DNA of 64,000 nucleotides from NCBI GenBank assembly GCA_028281235.1, contig JANQKG010000002.1, positions 35,849 through 99,848 on the forward strand. The letters are read 5' to 3'. Below are positions 33,823 to 42,148 of the stretch, in pieces (position 1 is the first letter of the stretch; the number at the start of each line of letters is the position of its first letter). A model generated the notes under the pieces. The model made no database searches and was not told the origin of the DNA. It worked only from the letters and a program-made list of their open reading frames with translations. This DNA comes from Afifellaceae bacterium. GTDB taxonomy: Bacteria > Pseudomonadota > Alphaproteobacteria > Rhizobiales > Afifellaceae. The position numbers and the translations under genes are program-made.

Positions 33823-35456
33823 TCCGCCCCTTTGGGCTTCGGCGGGTGAAGAACGCTCCACGGCGAGGTCTCGTTTTCGACCGCGATCTCAATCAGCCGG
33901 GGGCCGCCATCGGCGAGCGCGCGCTCAAGCGCCGGCTTGAAGGCGCTCGGCGTGTCGACGCGCTCCGCCGTCACGCCGAAAGACTCAGCGAATCTGACGA
34001 AGTCCGGGTTGACGAGATCGGAGGCGATGGCGCGACCTTCAAACCGATCGATCTGGTCGCGGCGCACATTGAAATAGGCATTGTTGTTGAAGACGAGCGC
34101 GACGATTCCGATGCGATATTGCACGGCCGTTGCAAGCTCCTGGGCGGTGAACATGAAGCCGCCATCGCCGGCGAGCACGACGACGGGCTTTTCGGAGTTG
34201 GCGACCTTCACGCCGAGCGCGGTGGGGAAGCCGAAGCCGAGCGCGCCCTGATAATTGCCGCTGATGTAAGTGCGCGGCTCGTAGACCGGAAAGCCGAAAT
34301 AGGATGTGAAGCCGACCTGCGACAGCTCCTCCACCAGGAAAGAGTCGCGCGGCAGCGCGGCGCGCAGAATGTCGAGATAGGCCATCTGCGGCTGGATCGC
34401 CTGAATGTCGGACAGCGCCTTTGCGGTTGCGGCGCGGATGATTTCGCGGCGGCCTTTGGTGCGGCTGAAGCCGTGTCGGCTCACGGCCTCCGTCAGCGCC
34501 TGCGTCGCCGCGGCGGCATCGGCGATGATTGCCACGTCGGGCGCGAAGCGGCGCATCTCCAGCGGGTCAATGTCGATGCGGATCGATTTCTGCCCTGGCG
34601 GCCGGTAAGGCCAGCGCCAACCGGGCAGTTCCAGCCGTGTGCCAATGCCGATCATCAGATCGGTCTCAGGCCACAATGCGTAAGCCGCCGGCAGGATCAG
34701 GCCGAGGTCGTGGTCGTTGCCGACAATGCCGCGGCCGGAGCGGAACGCCACCACCGGCGCGTCGAGGCTCTCCGCCAAGTCCAGAACGGCGTCGCGCGCA
34801 TGGATGGCGCCGCTGCCGACAAAGATCATCGGGTTCTTCGCGGCTTTGATAAGCTTCGCCGCTTGGTCGATCTGATCGGTATCGATCGGTGGGTCGGGGT
34901 GAAGCGGCAGGGGTCCGCCTGCAGTGCTTTCGGGGCTTTCGGCGCGCTGAGTGAAAACGTCCCACGGCATCTCCAGTGCCGCCGGCCCGGGACGGCCGGA
35001 GCGCATCGCCTGAAAAGCGCGCGCCACCATGGCGCGTCCTGCCGAGGCGTGCTCGGCACGCTCCGCCCATTTGACGATGCCGCGCATGACGGCGAGTTGG
35101 TCGGGCATCTCGTGCAGGTGCCCGCGTCCGCGCCCGAGAAAGGCGGTCGGGACCTGGCCCGTGAGCAGGAGAACCGGCTCGTTGCCGCCAAGTGCCGTGA
35201 GCATGGCGGCTGAAGCATTGAGCATTCCCGGTCCGGGCACGACGGAGAGGACAGCAGGTCGGCCCGTGGAGCGGGCATAGCCGTAGGCCATGTAGCCGCT
35301 GCCTTGCTCGTGACGCGCGCCGATCACGTTGATGGCGTTGCCGGCACGGTGGAGCGCGTCGAAGAGCCCGTAGATCTGTGCGCCGGGGAGGCCGAAGACC
35401 GTGTCGATGCCGTGGTCGACGAGCCCGGCGACCAGGCTCTCGCCGCCGCTCATCAT
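33819..35456 (-). CDS. Thiamine diphosphate-dependent enzyme (acetolactate synthase-like fold)
   Basis: 545 residues from one of two ATGs (35456 or 35453). Three-domain ThDP fold: N-terminal pyrimidine-binding domain with catalytic Glu50 in GARHEQGSGYMAYGYARSTGRP, central domain (AAKLIKAAKNPMIFVGSGAIHA), and C-terminal ThDP/Mg2+ motif GDGGFMFTAQELATAVQYRI...FNNNAYFNVRRDQ. No FAD-linked AHAS hallmarks allow a firm call; it may be a decarboxylase, carboligase or acetolactate synthase-like enzyme. Its ATG lies 2 bases after the murJ stop, so translation is probably coupled. The TAG stop is provided by the repeat at 33718. Confidence 0.85.
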   Translation of the reverse strand: MMSGGESLVAGLVDHGIDTVFGLPGAQIYGLFDALHRAGNAINVIGARHEQGSGYMAYGYARSTGRPAVLSVVPGPGMLNASAAMLTALGGNEPVLLLTGQVPTAFLGRGRGHLHEMPDQLAVMRGIVKWAERAEHASAGRAMVARAFQAMRSGRPGPAALEMPWDVFTQRAESPESTAGGPLPLHPDPPIDTDQIDQAAKLIKAAKNPMIFVGSGAIHARDAVLDLAESLDAPVVAFRSGRGIVGNDHDLGLILPAAYALWPETDLMIGIGTRLELPGWRWPYRPPGQKSIRIDIDPLEMRRFAPDVAIIADAAAATQALTEAVSRHGFSRTKGRREIIRAATAKALSDIQAIQPQMAYLDILRAALPRDSFLVEELSQVGFTSYFGFPVYEPRTYISGNYQGALGFGFPTALGVKVANSEKPVVVLAGDGGFMFTAQELATAVQYRIGIVALVFNNNAYFNVRRDQIDRFEGRAIASDLVNPDFVRFAESFGVTAERVDTPSAFKPALERALADGGPRLIEIAVENETSPWSVLHPPKPKGAD

Positions 35457-35458
35457 GC

Positions 35459-37039
35459 TCACGCTTCCGCTCCGCCGGTCTGTTTGCGCCGGAGGCTCCG
35501 CATAAGCGCGCGGAGATCGGCGGCGCCGGTGACGTGCGCCAGCGCAAAGTAGAATGCCGCGCCGGCGACGACGAGAACGAGGAGCGCTGCGGCCTGTATC
35601 AACACGCCAGTGGCCGGCTCGAAAGCGGAGCTGAGGCCTCTGGCCGCCACAAACAGAACGATCGCCATGACGACGGAGACGACCAGCATGATTGCGCCAC
35701 GGCGGAGCACGGCCATGTCGAGCGGCCAATGTCCACGCCGCATCAGAAGCACGAAGAGAATCGCGGCATTGAGCCAGCCGGACAATGTCGTCGCCAGCGC
35801 GATCGCCACCTCTTCCAGATACGGAAAGAGAGAAATGCTGAGCACGATGTTGGTGATCATGGCGGCGGCGGCGGCGTACATCGGGGTCTTCGTGTCCTCG
35901 CGGGCAAAGAAGCCCGGCGAGAACACCTTGATCAATACGAAGGCCGGCAGGCCAAGTGCGAACACGCCAAGCGCGCGCGCCACAATCGCGCTTGTGTTGG
36001 GTGTGAAAGCGCCGCGCTCATAAAGCACGCGCACGACCTCTTCGGGGATGATGAAGAGTGCGGCGGCGGCCGGCAATGTCAGAAGCAGTGCGAATTCCAA
36101 CGAGCGGTTCTGGTTGTCGGCGACGGCCTGCATGTGTCCTGCCTTCAATGCGCGCGACAGTTCCGGCAGGAGCACGACGCCGATGGCGATGCCGACGATG
36201 CCAAGCGGCAGCTGATAGACACGGTCGGCATATTGCAGGATTGCGATGGCGCCGGCCTTCTGACTGGCGATGATCTGCCCGACGAAGAGGTTGATCTGCG
36301 TGATGCCGCCGGCGATGGCAGCCGGTGCAGCGAGAACGAGGAGCCGCCGCACGCCGGGCGTCAGGCGCGGCCGCTTCAGTTTCAGTGGAAAGTCGGCACG
36401 GCGAATGGCGGCGATCAAAAGGGCCAATTGCGCAAAGCCGGACAGAAACACGCCGACACCCATGGCGAGGCCGACCGTCCGCTCAGGCAAGCCGAGCCAC
36501 AGGCTGGCGACAAGGATCACGACCAGGATGATGTTGAGCAGCACAGGCGCGAAAGCGGCGGCGAAATAGCGGTGCAGGGCATTCAGAATGCCCGACAGCA
36601 TCGCCACCAGCGACATGCAGCCGAGATAGGGGAACATGACGCGCGTCAGCAAAACCGTGAGGTCGAACTTGTCGGCGTCGCCGGCAAAGCCTGGCGCAAT
36701 CAGCGTCAAGACGAGGATCGGCGCGGCGATCTCCGCAATCGCGGTCAGCGCGATAAGAACCACCAGAAGTGCGGCCAGGACATCATTGGCAAAGGCCTTC
36801 GCAGCATTGTCGCCGCCTTCCTCCAAATTACGCGCGAAGAGCGGGATGAAGGCGGCGTTAAAGGCGCCTTCTGCAAACAGGCGGCGGAAGAGATTGGGAA
36901 AGCGGAAGGCGGCGAAGAACGCATCGGCCACCGGCCCGGCGCCGAGCGCTGCGGCGATCAGCATCTCGCGGGCAAAGCCGAGCACGCGGCTCAAGGCGGT
37001 GTTGCCGCCGACGGTGGCGAAGGACCGCACCAGGCTCAT
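35459..37039 (-). CDS. murJ: Lipid II flippase MurJ
   Basis: 526 residues, about 14 membrane segments. Moves lipid II across the inner membrane for peptidoglycan synthesis. The N-terminus SFATVGGNTALSRVLGFAREMLIAAALGAGPVADAFFAAFRFPNLFRRLFAEGAFNAAFIPLFAR is the strongly conserved MurJ/MviN signature, with the Arg residues essential for flipping. Later PQINLFVGQIIASQKAGAIAILQYADRVYQLPLGIVGIAIG-type segment is clear. It lies downstream of glnD, the order seen in many Rhizobiales, with an interrupted gene and repeats between. Confidence 0.96.
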   Translation of the reverse strand: MSLVRSFATVGGNTALSRVLGFAREMLIAAALGAGPVADAFFAAFRFPNLFRRLFAEGAFNAAFIPLFARNLEEGGDNAAKAFANDVLAALLVVLIALTAIAEIAAPILVLTLIAPGFAGDADKFDLTVLLTRVMFPYLGCMSLVAMLSGILNALHRYFAAAFAPVLLNIILVVILVASLWLGLPERTVGLAMGVGVFLSGFAQLALLIAAIRRADFPLKLKRPRLTPGVRRLLVLAAPAAIAGGITQINLFVGQIIASQKAGAIAILQYADRVYQLPLGIVGIAIGVVLLPELSRALKAGHMQAVADNQNRSLEFALLLTLPAAAALFIIPEEVVRVLYERGAFTPNTSAIVARALGVFALGLPAFVLIKVFSPGFFAREDTKTPMYAAAAAMITNIVLSISLFPYLEEVAIALATTLSGWLNAAILFVLLMRRGHWPLDMAVLRRGAIMLVVSVVMAIVLFVAARGLSSAFEPATGVLIQAAALLVLVVAGAAFYFALAHVTGAADLRALMRSLRRKQTGGAEA

Positions 37040-37095
37040 GCGATCGCCTCGCGCCGCGCTCGCGCGCTTCCGTTTAAACAGGCCATGGCCCTGCC

Positions 37096-37236
37096 TAAAG
37101 CGTCATTGCGTTTCGTTGAAACGCTCTCACGCTCTATCTCTTTGCTGGAGCATGATCTTATCCGACCTTGCTTCGCCCGCCGAAGCGCGCTTCGCGAAGG
37201 CGGGAAACCGGATTCCACTTTACGGGATCATGCCTA
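37096..37236. repeat. RIME-like repeat, variant copy 7 with a second palindrome nested inside
   Basis: The first hairpin is a different one (GCGTTTC-GTT-GAAACGC). The second has the usual AGCATGATC / GATCATGC arms, but about 38 bases are inserted after TATCCGA: a palindromic piece with CCCGCCGAAGCG and TTCGCGAAGGCGGG arms (about 37167-37204). The inner stem is mutated (GATTCCACTTTACGG). Confidence 0.8.
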
Positions 37237-37311
37237 GTGTGGTGAGTTTGAAGTTCCTACCATTATTCCAGCGGGCTCATCAAAGGAACTTCAAACCCTA
37301 AACTACACTAG
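37234..37311. repeat. Miniature inverted-repeat element 1 (CTAGTGT...ACACTAG)
   Basis: 78 bp. Arms CTAGTGT...GTTTGAAGTTCCT and AGGAACTTCAAAC...ACACTAG, centre containing AGCGGGCT. Its left CTAG overlaps the end of the RIME-like copy 7. No coding capacity. Confidence 0.85.
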
Positions 37312-37324
37312 ACTCAATATCTTG

Positions 37325-37400
37325 CTAGTGTCCCTATCGAATCTGAAGTTCGTTCGGAGCGGGCTGTAGAATGATGCGAACTTCAGATTCGGGACACTAG
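37325..37400. repeat. Miniature inverted-repeat element 2 (CTAGTGT...ACACTAG)
   Basis: 76 bp. Arms CTAGTGTCCC...GAATCTGAAGTTCG and CGAACTTCAGATTC...GGGACACTAG, again with GAGCGGGCT in the centre. Same ends and length class as the neighbouring element, with diverged arms, so the two are family members side by side. Confidence 0.85.
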
Positions 37401-37425
37401 GCTGCCCCCGCGCAAATGAAAAGCG

Positions 37426-38160
37426 TCAACCGCAAACGCGTTTCACACGCTTTGCGTCGCCGATGAGGGCGGCGACCTCCGGCGGTATGCCCAGGCCGAA
37501 GAAGATGCCGAAATCGTCAGAATCGATGATTCCATTGGTGATCAGGCTGCGGAAGGCGGTGACGATCGCCGCGTGCATCTCCGCCATCTCGTGCGTCGTT
37601 TGCCGAATGTCATCGGCGATCGACTGCCAATCGGTGTCGCCGGTGGCCTCTTTCGCCCGGCGACCGACCTCGTAATCCGTCCAGTAGGATTGCCGGGAGA
37701 CATCACGAAAGTCCGCCGCATAGTTTTTGACGGCCTGGATGAATTGCTTGCGCCAGTAGGTTTCGCACAGATGTGACGGCTTGCGGCGGGCGCTGCACAG
37801 CAGATGCGCGGAGCGCTCAATCATGTCGCTGCCTGGGCTGCCCAGGCCGACGCGGCCGGCGCTAACGGCAAGATGCTTGCGCTCATCGGCGGCACCGGCC
37901 GCGGCACGCGCCTGTTGCCGGCAATAGGAGATGTCGTCATCCGTCCAGGTGCCGTCGTCAAAGACAAGTGGCTCCTTAGGCTCATCGCGGTGGGCAGTAG
38001 CCGCGGCGATCGCATCTTCGTATTCCGGCGGGGAAGACGGCATGGCAAGCACCGCGACGACGGCGGCAGCGCCGACGACGCCTACAACCAGTGCGGTTAT
38101 TGCGAAGCCAGCAGACAGCTCGTTTCCCCGTTATGCGCCATTCTGGCCGGTTGTGGCCAT
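37426..38160 (-). pseudogene. Membrane-anchored hypothetical protein interrupted by an in-frame TAA
   Basis: The frame with plain start codons begins only at 38052 (GTG), but the same frame runs upstream through a strong membrane segment (GFAITALVVGVVGAAAVVAVLA) and, past a TAA at 38131-38133, through MATTGQNGA to an ATG at 38160. A single CAA-to-TAA change would explain it. Downstream is a soluble domain of about 190 residues (DDGTWTDDDISYCRQQARAA; LCETYWRKQFIQAVKNYAADFRDVSRQSYW; a C-terminal RVKRVCG). No family recognised. Either this is a recent nonsense mutation, a sequencing error, or translation restarts at a rare codon. It sits between glnD and murJ on the same strand. Confidence 0.6.
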
Positions 38161-38404
38161 GCCGCAGGGTAAACCCAAAAGGTTTCCGTGAGCCTTAAGA
38201 GCCCGTTTAAGAATGCTTGCCGCACACCATGTCGACAGCTGATCAGACGGCCTCTTGCAGGGGAAAGGCCGGTTCAGGGCTCTTGTTCTTTGATGTTTGG
38301 AGCCGGGACCGACGAAACTGGCGCGAGCGAACGTCTAAATCATCCGGCCTCGCGCCGTGATGTCGATTTTCAAACAGGCTCCAGGCCGGCGTCGCCAGCA
38401 GAGG

Positions 38405-41191
38405 TTAAGAAGTCGTTACCGCGTTGGGCGTCTTGTCGGATCCGGTCTGGTCGATGGCTGCGATCAGCGCCCGGCGGATGCTTTCCTGGCGGGGTTCGGC
38501 GGTGAGCTTCTGGCCGAGCAGGTCGGTGACGTAGAACGTATCAAAGGCGCGCTCGCCGAAGGTGGCGATATGGGCGGATGTAATATCGAGGCTGAGTTCC
38601 GACATCGCGTCAGTCAGATCGTAGAGCAGGCCGTTCCGGTCGAGGCACTCCACCTCGATGACCGTGAAACGGTCCGACAAATCGTTGTTGAGCGTGACCT
38701 TTGATTCAATCTGGAAGGCGTCGCGCCGGGTGCTTTTGCGCCGTTTGTCCGCGAGCGCCGACGCGAGCTGGACACGCCCTTCCAGCGCCTGCTCGATCAG
38801 CTCGGCAATGCGCTTGCCGCGGCGCATCTCGTCGGCGTCCTCGTTGAAGGCGCGGTTGATGATGACGGTGTCGAGCGCGCGCCCGTCGGAGGTCGTGAAG
38901 ATCTGCGCGTCGACGATGTTAGCATCGCAGGCCGCGCACGCGCCGGCGATGGCGGCGAGCAGCCGCGGATGGTCGGGCGCCAGGATCGTCAGTTGCGTGG
39001 CGCCCTCAAAGGCCATCGTCCGCACCTCGTAGGCGAAGCGCAGGCCTTCGCGGTCGGCTTTGCGCACGAGCGCGGCGTGGCGGAGCTGGTGCTCCTCATC
39101 GACCCTGAGCCAGTAGGCGGCGTAGTGCAGATCAAGGTAGCGCTCGCGTTCCGCCTCGGGCCAGTCGGCGAGGTGCTCCGCCAGGGCTGAGCGCGCTGCG
39201 GCCAATTGCCGGCTGCGGGCCTCCTCGCTGAAGCTGTCGGTCAGTATCGGCTCGGTCTCAAAATAGAGCGCCCGCAGAAGCTGGCCTTTCCAGCCGTTCC
39301 ATACGCCCGGACCCACCGCGCGGATATCGCAGACCGTCAGCACGAGGAGCAGCTTCATGCGGTCCATCGTTTTGACGATCTTGGCAAAGTCGAGGATCGT
39401 ACGGCGGTCGGCAAGGTCGCGCGATTGAGCAATGCGCGACATCGTTAGGTGCTCCTCGACCAGCCAGGCAACGAGGTCCGTCTGGGCGGGTGTCAGGCCG
39501 AAACGCGGGCCGAGCCGCCGCGCCACCTTGGCGCCGGCGATGGAATGGTCTTCCGGCCGGCCCTTGGCGATGTCGTGCAGGAAGAGCGCGACGCTGAGCA
39601 CCGTCATCTCCTTGATCGACGGCAATATCTCAGCGGATAGCGGATGGTCGTCGACGATGCGACCGGTGCGCAGCGCAGAGAGCGTGCCGATGGCGCGGAT
39701 CAGATGCTCATCCACCGTGTAATGGTGGTACATGTTGAACTGCATCATCGCGACGATCTTGCCGAAATCGGGGATGAAGCGGCCGAGAACGCCGGCTTCG
39801 TTCATGTTGCGCAGCACTGCTTCGGCGTTGCCGGGATGGCAAAGGATTTCAAGGAAGAGACGGTTGGCTTCTGGATCGTTCTGCAGCTTGCGATCGATAC
39901 GCTTCAGCGACTTCGTGATCAGCCGCAACGCATCAGGATGGAACGCGTAATCGTGCTGGCCGGCTTCGTGGAAGATGCGGATGAGGTTGACTGGATCGCG
40001 CTCAAAGATTTCGGCGTCGGCGACGTTGATGCGGCCATGCTCGACAACGAAATCGCCGGAGCTTGTGCGTTGTAGCCGGCGGCCCGTTATGCCGCGAAAG
40101 AAGCGGTTCAGGCGCGGAATGTTCTTCGCCTCGCGCTCCTCCAGTTCCGCGCAGACGATGCGCGTCAGGTCGCCGACATCCTTGGCGATCAGGAAGTAGT
40201 GCTTCATGAGGCGCTCGGCCGCGACCAGGCCGGGATGCTTCTGATAGCCGAGACGCTGCGCCAGCTCCACTTGCAGGTCGAAGGAGAGCCGCTCCTCCGC
40301 GCGTCCGGTGATGAAGTGCAAATGGCAGCGCACCGCCCACAGAAAGTCGGCGCAGCGCAGGAAGCGCGCGTATTCCTTACGCGTCAGCAGCCCGGCTTCG
40401 ACGAGGGCCTCGTTCGAGCTGACCTGGTAGTAATATTTGGCGATCCAAAACAGCGTCTGCAGGTCGCGCTGGCCGCCTTTGCCTTCCTTGATCTGCGGCT
40501 CGACCATGTAGCGCGACCGGCCGATGCGGGCGTGGCGCGCGTCGCGCTCCTCAAGCTTGGCGGCGATGAACTGCCGCGCTGTCCCGGCGACGACCTCCTT
40601 GTCGAACTGCGTCTGGAATTCGGTAAACAGCGCCGCGTCTCCGGCAATCGGACGCGCCTCTAACAGCGCGGTGCGGATGGTCATGTCGTTGCGTGCAGCG
40701 CGCAGCGTTTCGTTCGCCGTTCGCGTTGCGTGCCCGACTTTGAGCCGCAGGTCCCAGAGCATGTAGAGAATGTATTCCGTCACGCTCTCCGACCACGCGG
40801 TCTGCTTCCAGGGAAAGAGAAACAGAAGGTCGATATCGGAATGGGGTGCCAACGTGCCGCGCCCATAGCCGCCGACGGCAACCAGCGACAGATGTTCAGC
40901 GGCTGATGGGTTGGAGACGCGGAAGACGTGGCGCGTGGCGTAGTCGAAGAGGGCTGAGATGATGGCGTCCATCAGCGCGGCGAGCCGTTCCGCGCAAGGA
41001 CGGCCTTTCCGGTCTTCCTCCAGTTTGGCGCGGATCGCGGCGCGGCCGGTGCTCAGCGTGTCCTTGATGAGTTCCAGCACGGCTTTACGCGCTGCCGGTG
41101 TCTCGGCGCCATGCGCGTCGGCAATGGCGTCCAGCGCTGCTTGGAGCTTGCTTTCGTCGATGGGACTTTGTGCTGCGCGTAGCCGGCTCAC
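38405..41191 (-). CDS. glnD: Bifunctional [protein-PII] uridylyltransferase / uridylyl-removing enzyme
   Basis: 928 residues. Senses glutamine and adds or removes UMP on PII proteins, controlling nitrogen metabolism. Nucleotidyltransferase motif at about 107-122: VGGYGRGTLAPHSDIDLLFLF with paired Asp119 and Asp121. HD domain: SVALFLHDIAKGRPEDHSIAGA. Two C-terminal ACT domains: QLTILAPDHPRLLAAIAGACAACDANIVDAQIFTT and FTVIEVECLDRNGLLYDLTDAMSELSLDITSAHIATFG. Length and order match the alphaproteobacterial enzyme. Start is ATG with family-like MSRLRAAQSPID. Confidence 0.97.
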   Translation of the reverse strand: MSRLRAAQSPIDESKLQAALDAIADAHGAETPAARKAVLELIKDTLSTGRAAIRAKLEEDRKGRPCAERLAALMDAIISALFDYATRHVFRVSNPSAAEHLSLVAVGGYGRGTLAPHSDIDLLFLFPWKQTAWSESVTEYILYMLWDLRLKVGHATRTANETLRAARNDMTIRTALLEARPIAGDAALFTEFQTQFDKEVVAGTARQFIAAKLEERDARHARIGRSRYMVEPQIKEGKGGQRDLQTLFWIAKYYYQVSSNEALVEAGLLTRKEYARFLRCADFLWAVRCHLHFITGRAEERLSFDLQVELAQRLGYQKHPGLVAAERLMKHYFLIAKDVGDLTRIVCAELEEREAKNIPRLNRFFRGITGRRLQRTSSGDFVVEHGRINVADAEIFERDPVNLIRIFHEAGQHDYAFHPDALRLITKSLKRIDRKLQNDPEANRLFLEILCHPGNAEAVLRNMNEAGVLGRFIPDFGKIVAMMQFNMYHHYTVDEHLIRAIGTLSALRTGRIVDDHPLSAEILPSIKEMTVLSVALFLHDIAKGRPEDHSIAGAKVARRLGPRFGLTPAQTDLVAWLVEEHLTMSRIAQSRDLADRRTILDFAKIVKTMDRMKLLLVLTVCDIRAVGPGVWNGWKGQLLRALYFETEPILTDSFSEEARSRQLAAARSALAEHLADWPEAERERYLDLHYAAYWLRVDEEHQLRHAALVRKADREGLRFAYEVRTMAFEGATQLTILAPDHPRLLAAIAGACAACDANIVDAQIFTTSDGRALDTVIINRAFNEDADEMRRGKRIAELIEQALEGRVQLASALADKRRKSTRRDAFQIESKVTLNNDLSDRFTVIEVECLDRNGLLYDLTDAMSELSLDITSAHIATFGERAFDTFYVTDLLGQKLTAEPRQESIRRALIAAIDQTGSDKTPNAVTTS

Positions 41192-41396
41192 GGTGTCTCT
41201 TCGTGGGTTGCAAGGGCCGCCCGCTTAGCATGCCCGATGCGGAAATGGCACTGCGCGCGGCTTCTACGGTTCTCTGTGCAAGTCCTGGTAATTCCGCTAA
41301 GGGTCGAGGCGGCGGAGACACGGCGTCGCGCCGGGCGACCTGGTGACGGGCGCCGTTTGTTGATTTCCGGCTGGCGCGGAGTGGTGGATCGGTCCC

Positions 41397-42128
41397 GTGG
41401 ACAATCAGCTCTCTGATAGCAGCAGTTTGGGCCAGCCGAGCGCGCCCTATTCCACGCTGCGGCGGTTCCTGCGCGGTGCGATCCACTTTTTTTCCTATCA
41501 CTTCATTCTGGCGCGCAAGAGCACACGGCGGGCGCGCGCGGCGGGCTTTCGGTTCGTCGTCCGCCCAACGGTCTTTCATCCGCGCTTCTTTCTAACGAGT
41601 GAATATTTTGCCTCCTACATCGACGGGCTCGACCTTCGCGGCAAAATGGCGGCAGAGATCGGCACGGGATCAGGCGTGCTGTCGCTCGCATTGGCGCGCG
41701 CCGGCGCCGATCGCGTTGTCGCCATCGACATCAATCCCAATGCTGCGCTGGCCGCGGCGGAGAATGCGCGTCTCAACAATCTCGGCGATCGCGTCTATCC
41801 GATCTGCTGCGATCTGATGTCGGCGATCGCGCCACGACCACAATTCGATGTCCTCATATCGAATCCGCCCTATCTAGAAGGCGAGCCGCGGGACCTGGCC
41901 GACCGTGCCTGGCATGCCGGCCCCGATTATCGCGACATTCGAGCCCTGTTCCTCCAGGCGCGGGAGCGGCTCAAGCCAGGCGGCTGCTTCTATGTGCTGT
42001 TGTCGTCCGATTCCGATCTGGGGGTTCTGGGCCGTTTGATCGACGAAGCGGGCTTCGCCGCTCGGCTGGTGGGCAAGCGCTCAATTGTCATTGAGAGCTT
42101 CAATATTTACGAACTGACCCCGATCTGA
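41397..42128 (+). CDS. Methyltransferase with NPPY motif (HemK/PrmC-like)
   Basis: 243 residues from GTG 41397. SAM motif I is MAAEIGTGSGVLSLALARAGADRVVAIDINPNAALAAAENARLN, and motif IV is FDVLISNPPYLEGEP; NPPY is typical of N5-glutamine or N6-adenine methyltransferases. An N-terminal extension (LRRFLRGAIHFFSYHFILARKSTRRARAAGFRFVVRP) is unlike PrmC. The true PrmC normally sits beside prfA, not here, so this is likely a paralogue with a different substrate. Just upstream of a class III cyclase gene, 20 bases apart. Confidence 0.8.
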   Translation: MDNQLSDSSSLGQPSAPYSTLRRFLRGAIHFFSYHFILARKSTRRARAAGFRFVVRPTVFHPRFFLTSEYFASYIDGLDLRGKMAAEIGTGSGVLSLALARAGADRVVAIDINPNAALAAAENARLNNLGDRVYPICCDLMSAIAPRPQFDVLISNPPYLEGEPRDLADRAWHAGPDYRDIRALFLQARERLKPGGCFYVLLSSDSDLGVLGRLIDEAGFAARLVGKRSIVIESFNIYELTPI

Positions 42129-42148
42129 GACGCGGATTGGCGCGTGCC

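Noticed and set aside
35378..37237. Plus-strand frame of 619 residues across murJ
   Set aside because: Antisense shadow caused by strong third-position GC bias; the composition is Arg/Gly/His-rich and low-complexity, and murJ is unmistakable on the other strand.
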